From positions 1-50,514 of the forward strand of contig JAZDMO010000001.1 of the NCBI GenBank assembly GCA_043800905.1: a stretch of 50,514 bases of DNA, given 5' to 3'. A program made the position numbers and the translations under genes. Positions 6,467-14,045 of the stretch are shown piece after piece. Each line of letters begins with the position of its first letter. Position 1 is the first letter of the stretch. The notes under the pieces were generated by a model. It ran no database searches, was not told where the DNA came from, and saw nothing but the letters and a program-made list of their open reading frames with translations. The stretch is from JAHITU01 sp043800905 (GTDB taxonomy: Bacteria; Patescibacteriota; Minisyncoccia; Phycocordibacterales; UBA12079).

Positions 6467-7168
6467 ATGTCAAAAACTGATGAAATGAAAAAAATAGAAG
6501 ATGAACTTTTGAATTTAAAAAAATCTCCGCTTTATGCTGAACGAATAAAAAATAAAGTTTTACCTGTGATTGGGGAGGGGAGTTATAATGCAAAGATTAT
6601 GTTTGTAGGTGAAGCCCCGGGGAAAAATGAAGCGATGACGGGTAAACCTTTTTGTGGAGCTTCAGGACGAGTTTTAGACGAACTTTTAGCACATATTAAA
6701 TTAGATAGGAAAGATGTTTATGTGACCAATATTGTGAAGGACAGACCAACAGATAATCGTGATCCTTCGCCAGAAGAAATAAAAGTTTACGGACCCTTTT
6801 TGGATAGACAAATTGAAATTATTCAACCCAAAGTGATTGCTACTTTAGGAAGATATTCGGCTGAATATATAATGAAACTTTTTGGTTTGGAAGAACAAAT
6901 TGAAACTATTGGTAAAATGCATGGAAAAGTTTTTGAAACGACTTTTTTTGTTCCTATAAATTCTGGATCGCTTTGTCGACAAGCTCCTCGTGACGACGGG
7001 CGAAGCAAAGCTTCGCCCGTTGTCTCTGCGAGGAGTGGAGCGAAGCGGAACGACGAAGCAGTCCAGAAAATTAAAATCGTCCCCCTTTATCATCCAGCTA
7101 CGGCCTTGTATAATTCAGTTAGCCGTGATAATCTGAAAAAAGATTTTGAAGTTTTGAAGAGTTTTTGA
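6467..7168 (+). CDS. Family-4-type uracil-DNA glycosylase with in-frame repeat insertion
   Basis: Removes uracil from DNA to start base-excision repair. The 233-aa product has family-4 motifs: GEAPG (residues 48-52), the segment KPFCGASGRVLDELL, YVTNIVKDRP and YHPA near residue 208 in the position of the catalytic HP(S/A) motif. Two oddities stand out. First, all four iron-sulfur cysteines expected in family 4 are missing: the N-terminal CxxC place reads SPLYAER, and the later places read KDRP and VYGP. Second, residues 166-200 come from a 104-base palindromic repeat (6963-7066) inserted without breaking the frame. The core enzyme on both sides is intact. Confidence 0.85.
   Translation: MSKTDEMKKIEDELLNLKKSPLYAERIKNKVLPVIGEGSYNAKIMFVGEAPGKNEAMTGKPFCGASGRVLDELLAHIKLDRKDVYVTNIVKDRPTDNRDPSPEEIKVYGPFLDRQIEIIQPKVIATLGRYSAEYIMKLFGLEEQIETIGKMHGKVFETTFFVPINSGSLCRQAPRDDGRSKASPVVSARSGAKRNDEAVQKIKIVPLYHPATALYNSVSRDNLKKDFEVLKSF
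6963..7066. repeat. Palindromic element inserted in frame in a coding sequence
   Basis: Ends CTGGATCGCTTTGTCG and CGACGAAGCAGTCCAG are inverted copies with a few mismatches. Inside are an 11-bp hairpin (6996-7020) and the CTGCGAGGAG...GACGAAGCA...CCAG pattern seen in spacer repeats elsewhere. It encodes about 35 residues without a stop codon. Confidence 0.85.
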
Positions 7169-7208
7169 TTTATTTTAGGACTAAATAAGGTAAAAGGGAG
7201 GAAAAATC

Positions 7209-7355
7209 ATGGATTGGATTTTGGGGGCGGGATATTTTTTTCTGGGTTGGGGGTTTGGTCGTTCGGTTTTATCCGAGATTGATTCTAAACTCTTGGATTA
7301 TTTGCTACTTTCGGCGGGATTGGGTCTCTGTATTCTCTCGGTTTTCTTAAAATAA
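7209..7355 (+). CDS. 48-aa membrane protein, unknown function
   Basis: A small gene with a strong ribosome-binding site (GGGAGG, seven bases before the ATG) and its own terminator directly downstream. The product begins MDWILGAGYFFLGWGFG, has a polar middle (SEIDSKLLD) and ends with a second hydrophobic stretch, LLLSAGLGLCILSVFL, so it probably spans the membrane twice as a hairpin. No family is recognised. It lies 40 bases after the uracil-DNA glycosylase gene. Confidence 0.6.
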   Translation: MDWILGAGYFFLGWGFGRSVLSEIDSKLLDYLLLSAGLGLCILSVFLK

Positions 7356-7360
7356 TACTA

Positions 7361-7412
7361 AACGGCTCAACAGCTCTCCGCCAACTGGCGGACCGTTGAG
7401 CCGTTCTTTTTT
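7361..7412 (+). terminator. Terminator with a repeat inside its loop
   Basis: Stem AACGGCTCAAC/GTTGAGCCGTT followed by a T run. The loop contains TCCGCCAACTGGCGGA (7377-7392), identical to the palindrome at 5069-5084, as if that unit had been inserted in the loop. Confidence 0.85.
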
Positions 7413-7430
7413 TTATTGTATACTCATAAA

Positions 7431-7460
7431 TATGTATTATGTATTAAGTAGTATGTATTA
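7431..7460. repeat. TATGTATTATGTATTAAGTA-type tandem AT repeat
   Basis: One of four copies of a short iterated ATACATAATACTTAATAC-like repeat, found directly next to gene starts or ends (also 9511-9545, 39687-39712, 41664-41699). It lies between the terminator at 7361-7412 and alaS. Confidence 0.6.
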
Positions 7461-7519
7461 CGGAAAATTTGCTTTGCAAATTTTCACTTTCAATTTTACA
7501 AACTTTATGAACTAATTTT

Positions 7520-9361
7520 ATGAAAGCAAAAGAACTACGACAAAAATATTTAGAATTTTTTAAAACAAAAGGGCATGCGATTATCCCCAGTGCTTCTTTA
7601 ATTCCAGAAAATGATCCGACTGTTTTATTTACTACCGCTGGAATGCACCCACTAGTGCCTTATTTGATGGGGGAAAAACATCCAGAAGGAACTCGTTTGG
7701 TAGATGCACAAAAATCTATTCGAACCACCGATATTGAAGAAGTGGGAGATACCACACACCATACTTTTTTTGAAATGATGGGAAATTGGTCTTTGGGAGA
7801 TTATTTTAAAAAAGAATCTTTAGAATGGAGTTGGGAATTTTTAACTTCATCAAAGTGGTTAGGATTGGACCCCAAGAGATTTGCAGTGTCTGTTTTTCAA
7901 GGAGATGAAGTAGCGCCTTTTGATGAAGAGGCTTATGGAATTTGGCAAGAAATTTTTGCTAAGGAAGGAATCCCTGAAGCGCGGATTGCTAAACTAGATA
8001 AGAAAGCTAATTGGTGGGGACCGGCTGGAGAAACCGGACCTTGTGGGCCTGACTCCGAAATTTTTTATTGGGTGGGACCAGAAAATGAAATTCCTCAGTC
8101 TTTTAATGATGATAATGATTTATGGGTAGAAGTCTGGAACAATGTTTTTATGGAATTTAACAAAAATGCTCAAGGTCAATTTGAAAAATTAGTTCAACAA
8201 AATGTGGATACAGGTTTGGGATTAGAAAGAGTGACAGCGGTGATGCAAGGATTAGATGATAATTATAAAACTGAACTTTGGACAAATTTGATTGCTAAAA
8301 TTGAAGAACTTTCTGGTAAGAAATATGAAGAATCAGTTGATATTACAAAAGCTATACGGGTGGTGGCTGACCATATCAAAGCTTCAACGTTCATTATGGG
8401 GGATGATAAAGGAATGACTCCTTCTAATACTGATCAAGGATATATTGTACGTCGTTTGATTCGTCGGGCTATCCGATATGGGAAACAATTAGAAATTACT
8501 CAGGAATTATGGTTAAAAGAAGTTGCTCAGGTTGTGATTGAAGATTACAAAGATATTTATTCTGAATTAGAGAGAAATCAAGATTTTATTTTGGATCAAT
8601 TAGATAAAGAAGAAACACAATTTTCTAAAACCTTAGAAAAAGGTTTGAAAAAAGTTGAAGATTTATTCAAGAAAAAATACAGACCCCTTAATAGTGTTAT
8701 TAGTGAACAAGAAATAGGTAAAGATCTTTTCAATTTATTTCAAGAACAAGGTTTACCTATGGAAATGAGTTTAGAAGAAATTAAAAAGTTAAATGTTTTT
8801 TATAAAGCTAATTTAAGTTATAACAAGGATATTGTTTTGTTAGAATCTAATAAAGCGATGAAAGAACACCAAGAAAAATCCCGTACCGCAGCTGCTGGGA
8901 AATTTGCATCAGGTTTAGCCGATCACTCAGAAGAAACTACTCGTTTGCATACCGCAGCCCATTTACTTTTAGCAGCTTTGCAAAAAGTTTTAGGTCCAGA
9001 AGTAATTCAAAAAGGTTCTAATATTACTCCTGAGAGAATCCGTTTTGATTTTGCTTGGGATGAAAAGTTAACCGATGAACAAAAAACTAAAGTAGAGAAA
9101 TTGGTTAACGAAGCGATTGAGAAAAAAATTCCAGTAGAGTGTAATGAAATGACCGTAGATGAGGCTAAGGTTCAAGGAGCTCATGGAATTTTTGACGACA
9201 AATATGGTTCTAAAGTTAAAGTTTATAAAATGGGAGATTTTTCTCACGAGATTTGCTCAGGCCCTCATGTTGAAAATACAGGTGAATTGGGTCATTTTAA
9301 AATCAAAAAAGAAGAAAGTTCTAGCGCAGGGGTGAGACGAATAAAAGCTACTTTAGAGTAA
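7520..9361 (+). CDS. alaS: Alanyl-tRNA synthetase, short form lacking the C-Ala domain
   Basis: Charges tRNA-Ala and clears mischarged Ser/Gly. The 613-aa product has the class II catalytic core (TAGMHPLVPYLMG, RTTDIEEVGDTTHHTFFEM), the tRNA-recognition helical region, and an editing domain with the metal ligands HTAAH (residues 477-481) and CSGPH (579-583). It ends about 30 residues later, so the DHHA1/C-Ala tail that joins domains and dimerises usual enzymes of about 870 aa is absent. The end is clean, with no decayed remainder, which points to a lineage-specific short form. There is no Shine-Dalgarno sequence; TATGAA lies eight bases before the ATG. Confidence 0.96.
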   Translation: MKAKELRQKYLEFFKTKGHAIIPSASLIPENDPTVLFTTAGMHPLVPYLMGEKHPEGTRLVDAQKSIRTTDIEEVGDTTHHTFFEMMGNWSLGDYFKKESLEWSWEFLTSSKWLGLDPKRFAVSVFQGDEVAPFDEEAYGIWQEIFAKEGIPEARIAKLDKKANWWGPAGETGPCGPDSEIFYWVGPENEIPQSFNDDNDLWVEVWNNVFMEFNKNAQGQFEKLVQQNVDTGLGLERVTAVMQGLDDNYKTELWTNLIAKIEELSGKKYEESVDITKAIRVVADHIKASTFIMGDDKGMTPSNTDQGYIVRRLIRRAIRYGKQLEITQELWLKEVAQVVIEDYKDIYSELERNQDFILDQLDKEETQFSKTLEKGLKKVEDLFKKKYRPLNSVISEQEIGKDLFNLFQEQGLPMEMSLEEIKKLNVFYKANLSYNKDIVLLESNKAMKEHQEKSRTAAAGKFASGLADHSEETTRLHTAAHLLLAALQKVLGPEVIQKGSNITPERIRFDFAWDEKLTDEQKTKVEKLVNEAIEKKIPVECNEMTVDEAKVQGAHGIFDDKYGSKVKVYKMGDFSHEICSGPHVENTGELGHFKIKKEESSSAGVRRIKATLE

Positions 9362-9510
9362 TAATTTTAAATTTATTTAAATTATAAGGCTCTTTTTTGA
9401 ACACTTGTTAATTTTTCTAACTTTTGTGCTAAAATATAGAAACGGTTATTAATTTAGAAAGTAGAGGGTAGGGTGTAGAAAATAGAAAAAATTTGCTTCA
9501 CAAATTTTTC

Positions 9511-9545
9511 CATAATACATAATACTTAATACATAATACATACTT
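9511..9545. repeat. CATAATACATAATACTTAAT tandem AT repeat
   Basis: Iterated CATAATA/TTAATA units ending at the start codon of the next gene. They contain CATAAT eight bases before the ATG, so the repeat could itself supply a -10 box. Confidence 0.55.
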
Positions 9546-10808
9546 ATGACAAAAGAAGACAAACAATCATTCCAAGATGTAACTCCTCCTAAGAGATCTA
9601 TTCATGATATTCCAATTCCTAACGGAAAAGATAAAGAGGCGAAAAAACTTTTAAAGAAAAAAACTAAAAAAGGTTGGGGATTTAAGTTCTTGATGATTTT
9701 GCTTGTTTTGGTTTTGGCTTTATTTGCTTTTTTTTCATTGATGGCTTCAACAGTTACAATTAGCGTTGAACCAAAAACTTATAGTCAAAGAACCGATGCT
9801 AGTTTTATTGCTATTTCAAAAAATGAAACAGGTGGAGTACCTTTTGATATTATTATGTTGGACGAAACAAAAACTGGAATTGTGGATGCTACCGGACAAG
9901 AATCTGTAAAAGAAAAAGCTCGAGGCCAGATTATTATTTTTAATAACGAAAGTGCTACAAGCCAAAGGTTAATAAAGAATACTCGTTTTGAAACTCCTGA
10001 AGGTTTGATTTTTAGAATCGCTGATTCTATAGTTGTTCCTGGACAAACAAAAGATGCTGAAGGAAAAACTATTCCGGGAAGTATTGAGGTAACAGTTTTT
10101 GCTGATCAACCAGGAGAAAAATATAATATTGAGTTAACTGATTTTACAATTCCAGGGTTTAAAGGGACTGATCGTTTTAATTATTTTTATGCTCGTTCTA
10201 AAACGGCCATGACAGGAGGTTTTGAAGGAATTAAAAAAGTTGCTTCTGAACAAGATATTGAAGCTGAACAAGCAAAAATAAGTGAAGAGTTAATTACAAA
10301 ATTAAAAGAGGATATTAGAGTTCAATTGCCCGAAGGTTTTATTCTTTATGAAAACGGTTTGTTTACAAAATCTGAGTTTTTAGGAACAGTTGATTCTGAT
10401 GAAGGGGTGGGTATTCAAGAAAAAGTGACCCTTTACGCAGTTATTTTTAATGAGAAAAATTTGAGTAAATATGTGGCAGAAAATACTCTGGAAGGTTATA
10501 AGGGAGAAGACATTCTTATTTCTAACTTGAAAGATTTGGAATTTGAAATAAAGAATCGAGAAGATGTTTCTCCTTGGTCCGAAGGACGTTTTGTATTTTC
10601 TCTAAAAGGATTAACTAATTTTGAATGGCTTTTTGATGCTGAAGAATTGAAAAATGACTTTGTAGGAAAAGATAAAGACAGCATTAATGAGATTCTTTCT
10701 GCCTATGAAAATATTAAATCCGCCGATGTTATTATCAAACCTTTTTGGAAACAATCTTTCCCAAGAAGTACTGGAAATATAGAAGTAGTAAAAAAGCTTG
10801 AAAAATAA
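9546..10808 (+). CDS. Single-pass membrane protein, baseplate-J-like outer region (weak)
   Basis: The 420-aa product has a charged 45-residue cytoplasmic N-terminus rich in Lys, one membrane segment (about residues 48-68, FLMILLVLVLALFAFFSL) and a long beta-rich outer part. The stretch ARGQIIIFNN...TRFETPEGLIFR and SIEVTVFADQPGEKYN resembles the repeated pattern of baseplate-J-like/surface assembly domains, but the similarity is only by eye. The function is unknown. It lies between alaS and infA; the infA -35 box overlaps its last codons. No Shine-Dalgarno sequence is seen. Confidence 0.6.
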   Translation: MTKEDKQSFQDVTPPKRSIHDIPIPNGKDKEAKKLLKKKTKKGWGFKFLMILLVLVLALFAFFSLMASTVTISVEPKTYSQRTDASFIAISKNETGGVPFDIIMLDETKTGIVDATGQESVKEKARGQIIIFNNESATSQRLIKNTRFETPEGLIFRIADSIVVPGQTKDAEGKTIPGSIEVTVFADQPGEKYNIELTDFTIPGFKGTDRFNYFYARSKTAMTGGFEGIKKVASEQDIEAEQAKISEELITKLKEDIRVQLPEGFILYENGLFTKSEFLGTVDSDEGVGIQEKVTLYAVIFNEKNLSKYVAENTLEGYKGEDILISNLKDLEFEIKNREDVSPWSEGRFVFSLKGLTNFEWLFDAEELKNDFVGKDKDSINEILSAYENIKSADVIIKPFWKQSFPRSTGNIEVVKKLEK

Positions 10809-10826
10809 TATTCTTTTTGTTAGAAT
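10798..10826 (+). promoter_or_regulatory. Promoter of the infA-ribosomal protein operon
   Basis: TTGAAA (10798-10803), a 17-base spacer and TAGAAT (10821-10826). The predicted start is about a dozen bases before infA. The -35 box overlaps the end of the upstream gene. Confidence 0.65.
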
Positions 10827-10844
10827 AGCTTCTGTTATTTAAAA

Positions 10845-11075
10845 ATGATTGAAAACCAAGAACAATTTGTGGAGGGTGTGGTAGTGGAAGCATTACCTAA
10901 TACTCTTTTTAGAGTTGAATTAGATTCTGATCAATCAGGAGCTAAGGAGGTTCAATTAGTGTATTTATCTGGAAAAATGAGATTGCACCGCATAAAAGTT
11001 TTGGTTGGAGATCGAGTAAAAATAAAAGTAGATTCTTACGGTGGAAGAGGAAGAATTGTACAGAGATTAAAGTAA
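10845..11075 (+). CDS. infA: Translation initiation factor IF-1
   Basis: Binds the 30S A-site during initiation. The 76-aa OB-fold protein matches the family: VEGVVVEALPNTLFRVEL, then LSGKMRLHRIKVLVGDRVKI and GRGRIVQRLK. It is a few residues longer than the usual 71-72 because of an insert, SDQSGAKEVQLV, between strands. It is the first gene of infA-rpmJ-rpsM-rpsK-rpsD-rpoA-rplQ, the standard bacterial order. Confidence 0.96.
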   Translation: MIENQEQFVEGVVVEALPNTLFRVELDSDQSGAKEVQLVYLSGKMRLHRIKVLVGDRVKIKVDSYGGRGRIVQRLK

Positions 11076-11081
11076 TTTTTT

Positions 11082-11195
11082 ATGAAGATTAAATCATCAG
11101 TAAAAAAGATTTGTATGAAGTGTAAAACCATTCGTAGGAATGGGCGTGTTTGTGTTATTTGTGAAAATCCAAGACATAAGCAAAGACAAAGGTAA
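11082..11195 (+). CDS. rpmJ: Ribosomal protein L36
   Basis: A 37-aa basic protein, MKIKSSVKKICMKCKTIRR and so on, ending NPRHKQRQR. The zinc ligands of the C+ form of L36 are present: CMKC, then a Cys of CVIC and the final His. It starts six bases after the infA stop codon. Confidence 0.95.
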   Translation: MKIKSSVKKICMKCKTIRRNGRVCVICENPRHKQRQR

Positions 11196-11243
11196 GTAGA
11201 AAGTTCATAAGGTTTATAAAGAGAAAAATTTGCACTTATCCGC

Positions 11244-11259
11244 CCTGCCGGCAGGCAGG
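11244..11259. repeat. CCTGCCGGCAGGCAGG palindrome variant
   Basis: A shortened copy of the GC-rich palindrome family, sitting inside the ribosomal operon between rpmJ and rpsM. Confidence 0.8.
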
Positions 11260-11320
11260 CTTGGGAGGAAAACAAATTTTTATCTAAAACCTAAGTAACT
11301 AATTAACTAAAAACTAAACC

Positions 11321-11701
11321 ATGAGATTATTAGGAATAACTATCCCAGAAGAAAAAAGATTAGAAGTAGGCCTTACAGCCTTATTTGGTATTGGGAGACC
11401 AAAAGCAAAAGAAATTTTAACACAAGCGGGTGTGGATATTGGAAAAAAACCAGCTATGTTGAGTCCAGAGGAAGAGAACAATATCAGAAAGATTGTGGAA
11501 TTAATGAAGTTAGAAGGAAATTTGAAAAGAGAAGTTTCTGGAAACATAAAAAGATTGATGGATATAAAATCTTATCGAGGTTCTCGTCATGCTAAAAGAT
11601 TGCCTTGTCGTGGGCAAAGAACTCGAACCAATGCTCGAACCTTAAGGGGAGGAGTAAAAAAGACTATGGGTTCTGGTCGCAAGAAGGCCGATAAAAAATA
11701 A
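11321..11701 (+). CDS. rpsM: Ribosomal protein S13
   Basis: A 30S head protein contacting the 50S subunit and P-site tRNA. The 126-aa product has the start RLLGITIPEEKRLEVGLTAL, the helix-two-turn-helix GIGRPKAKEIL, and the basic tail RGQRTRTNARTLRG. Length is normal. There is no Shine-Dalgarno sequence; the spacer to rpmJ is about 125 bases of low-complexity sequence with one GC-rich palindrome. Confidence 0.97.
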   Translation: MRLLGITIPEEKRLEVGLTALFGIGRPKAKEILTQAGVDIGKKPAMLSPEEENNIRKIVELMKLEGNLKREVSGNIKRLMDIKSYRGSRHAKRLPCRGQRTRTNARTLRGGVKKTMGSGRKKADKK

Positions 11702-11806
11702 TAAACTAGGAAGTTAGAAATTAGAAAGTTAGGTAGTCAGAAAAAAGAAAGAGCGATTTTTCTCCTAACAACCTAATAAACCAACAACCTAATTAACTAA
11801 ATCATT

Positions 11807-12250
11807 ATGGGAAAAAAAAGAATTGTAAAAACAACGTCGAAGTCTAGTAGCGGAAAAAATGCTGCTTTGAAGTCACGTTTTATGAACAAAGGAAGTAAAA
11901 AGAAATTAGATTCTGGTATTTTAGTTGTGCGTTCTACTTATAATAATACAATGGTTTCTTTGACTGATGATTTTGGAAATTTGATCTGTGCTTCTTCTAG
12001 TGGAGCTTTAGGATTTAAAGGGGCTAAGAAGGGAACTCCTTTTGCAGCTGCTAAAATTGGAGAATTGATTGGAGATATGGCAAAAACCACAGGATTAAAA
12101 ACAGTCGATGTTGTGGTAAAGGGAGTTGGAGCTGGAAGAGAATCAGCTATTAGAGCTTTTGTGTCTAAGGGAATTCATATTGAATCAATTAAAGATATGA
12201 CACCGATTCCTCATAACGGCCCTAAACCTAAAAAACCAAGAAGAGTATAA
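11807..12250 (+). CDS. rpsK: Ribosomal protein S11
   Basis: A platform protein of the 30S subunit that neighbours the mRNA exit. The 147-aa product has a longer basic N-terminus than usual (about 35 residues of Lys/Ser-rich sequence), then the conserved VRSTYNNTMVSLTD, GFKGAKKGTPFAA, GVGAGRESAIRA and the terminus TPIPHNGPKPKKPRRV. The 105-base spacer before it consists of short TTAGAAA/CCTAA-like iterations. No Shine-Dalgarno sequence is seen. Confidence 0.97.
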   Translation: MGKKRIVKTTSKSSSGKNAALKSRFMNKGSKKKLDSGILVVRSTYNNTMVSLTDDFGNLICASSSGALGFKGAKKGTPFAAAKIGELIGDMAKTTGLKTVDVVVKGVGAGRESAIRAFVSKGIHIESIKDMTPIPHNGPKPKKPRRV

Positions 12251-12348
12251 ATAAAATCAAAAATTTTGAATTAAAAAAGATAAATTGAAAATTAAGGAAA
12301 GAAAAATTAAAGAAATAAATTTTTCTAAAAACCATAAACTAAAACATT

Positions 12349-12960
12349 ATGATTATAAAAACAAAGTATAAAATAAGTAGAAGATTGGGGGCTGGTGTTT
12401 TTGAAAAATGCCAAACTCAAAAATTTGCTTTATCTGAGGCTCGAAAAAGTGCTAACAAGAAAAGGGGCCGAAGAAAAATGCAGACTGAGTATGGTCGTCA
12501 ATTGATTGAAAAGCAAAAAATGCGATTCAGCTACGGAATTAGAGAAAAACAACTTTCTCGTTACGTGAAAGAAGCTTTGGCTAATAAAATAGCTGATCCT
12601 TCAGATACTTTGTATTCTCGTTTAGAGTCTCGTTTAGACAATGTCGTTTACCGTTTAGGTTTAGCTCCGACAAGAGCGATGGCAAGACAGATGGTTTCTC
12701 ATGGACATATCACTTTAAATTCAAAAAGAAATTCTATTGCTTCCTGTGAAGTTAAAATGGGTGATGTAATTGGGATTAGAAAGGGAAGTTTAGCGAAAGG
12801 TCCTTTTGCTGAATTAGGAGAAAAAGTAAAGGGTCTTTCTCAAGTAAAGTGGTTGAGTTTTGATCTAAAACAAAAAGAGGGGAAAGTAATCGGAAAACCT
12901 CAACAACCAGATCAAGATATTTTTGATATCAAAACTATTTTAGAGTTTTATGGTCGCTAA
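12349..12960 (+). CDS. rpsD: Ribosomal protein S4
   Basis: A 16S rRNA-binding assembly initiator of the 30S subunit. The 203-aa product contains the S4 domain, SRLESRLDNVVYRLGLAPTR followed by ARQMVSHGHITLN, and ends FDIKTILEFYGR. The N-terminus has no zinc-binding Cys cluster (one Cys only). Length is normal. It sits in the standard place between rpsK and rpoA, without a Shine-Dalgarno sequence. Confidence 0.96.
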   Translation: MIIKTKYKISRRLGAGVFEKCQTQKFALSEARKSANKKRGRRKMQTEYGRQLIEKQKMRFSYGIREKQLSRYVKEALANKIADPSDTLYSRLESRLDNVVYRLGLAPTRAMARQMVSHGHITLNSKRNSIASCEVKMGDVIGIRKGSLAKGPFAELGEKVKGLSQVKWLSFDLKQKEGKVIGKPQQPDQDIFDIKTILEFYGR

Positions 12961-13035
12961 GACTTGCATAAAGCTTAAAAATAATGTATTATTTATTCAC
13001 TTTTAGTCGTTAAAAAATAAGACTCATATAAAATT

Positions 13036-14019
13036 ATGTCTGAACAAAATATTTTACTTCCTTCAAAGCCAAAGGTAATAAAAGAAGAAGAAAATAAGGG
13101 TATTTACCAGATTGATGGTTTGTATCCAGGCTATGGCCATACTTTGGGGAATTCTTTAAGAAGAATCATCCTTTCTTCTTTACCTGGAAATGCAGTAACT
13201 TCAGTGGAAATTGAAGGTGTTGAGCATGAATTTTCTACCATAGATGGGGTAAAAGAAGATGTTATTAGAATTTTATTGAATCTTAAAAAATTAAGAATAA
13301 AGCTTTTATCAGACGAAGACCAAATTCTTACTTTAAATGTGAAGGGAATAAAAGACGTAACCGCTAAAGATATTGATAAAAATGGACAAGTGGAAATTTT
13401 AAATCCTGAACAAGAGATTGCAACCCTTACAACTTCTAAGAGTGTTTTGAATATGAAAATTACAGTAAAAAAGGGTTTGGGTTTCAAGAGTAAAGAGGAT
13501 CAATCTGAAGAAAGAACTAATATCGGTAAAATGGTTTTGGATGCCGCTTTTTCTCCGATTAGAAGAGTGAGTTATGAAGTAGAAAATATGCGAGTGGGAG
13601 ATAGAACTGACTTCAATAGATTATCTATTTTCATTGAAACTGATGGGATTATTACTCCTCAAGAAGCTTTGGAAAATTCAATTGAAATTATGATTAGACA
13701 ATTGTCAGCTATTATCGGTTTCGAAGAAAAAAGTATTGAAATATCTCAAGAGGAAAGAGAAGAAGCTTTAAAGAAGGGTGATGCTCAAGGAGATGATGAG
13801 AAAAAAGAAGATTCTGATTTTCTAAAAACTAGAATTGATACTTTGAATTTGTCTTTAAGAACCAGTAATGCTTTAGCCTCAGCAAGTATTAGAACTGTTG
13901 GAGGTTTGATTAGAAAAAGTGAAGATGATTTGTTGAGTATTGAAGGTCTGGGTTCAAAAGGAATTCAAGAAATAAAAAGAGCTTTAAGTGACTTTGGGGT
14001 TATTTTAAAGAAAGAATAA
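13036..14019 (+). CDS. rpoA: RNA polymerase alpha subunit
   Basis: Dimerises to start assembly of RNA polymerase. The 327-aa product has a complete N-terminal domain (GYGHTLGNSLRRIILSSLPG and VEHEFSTIDGVKEDV) and a complete C-terminal domain with the helix-hairpin-helix pattern SIRTVGGLIRKSEDDLLSIE and GLGSKGIQEIKRAL, joined by an acidic linker near residues 235-260. The intact C-terminal domain means UP-element and activator contacts are possible. It lies between rpsD and rplQ as usual. Confidence 0.98.
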   Translation: MSEQNILLPSKPKVIKEEENKGIYQIDGLYPGYGHTLGNSLRRIILSSLPGNAVTSVEIEGVEHEFSTIDGVKEDVIRILLNLKKLRIKLLSDEDQILTLNVKGIKDVTAKDIDKNGQVEILNPEQEIATLTTSKSVLNMKITVKKGLGFKSKEDQSEERTNIGKMVLDAAFSPIRRVSYEVENMRVGDRTDFNRLSIFIETDGIITPQEALENSIEIMIRQLSAIIGFEEKSIEISQEEREEALKKGDAQGDDEKKEDSDFLKTRIDTLNLSLRTSNALASASIRTVGGLIRKSEDDLLSIEGLGSKGIQEIKRALSDFGVILKKE

Positions 14020-14045
14020 TAAATTGATTGGGTAAATAAAAAATC

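Noticed and set aside
7024..7066. Read the uracil-DNA glycosylase insertion as a genuine protein domain
   Set aside because: The DNA is a repeat related to many spacer copies with inverted ends, and the translated residues are low in hydrophobic content, so an inserted repeat is the better explanation.
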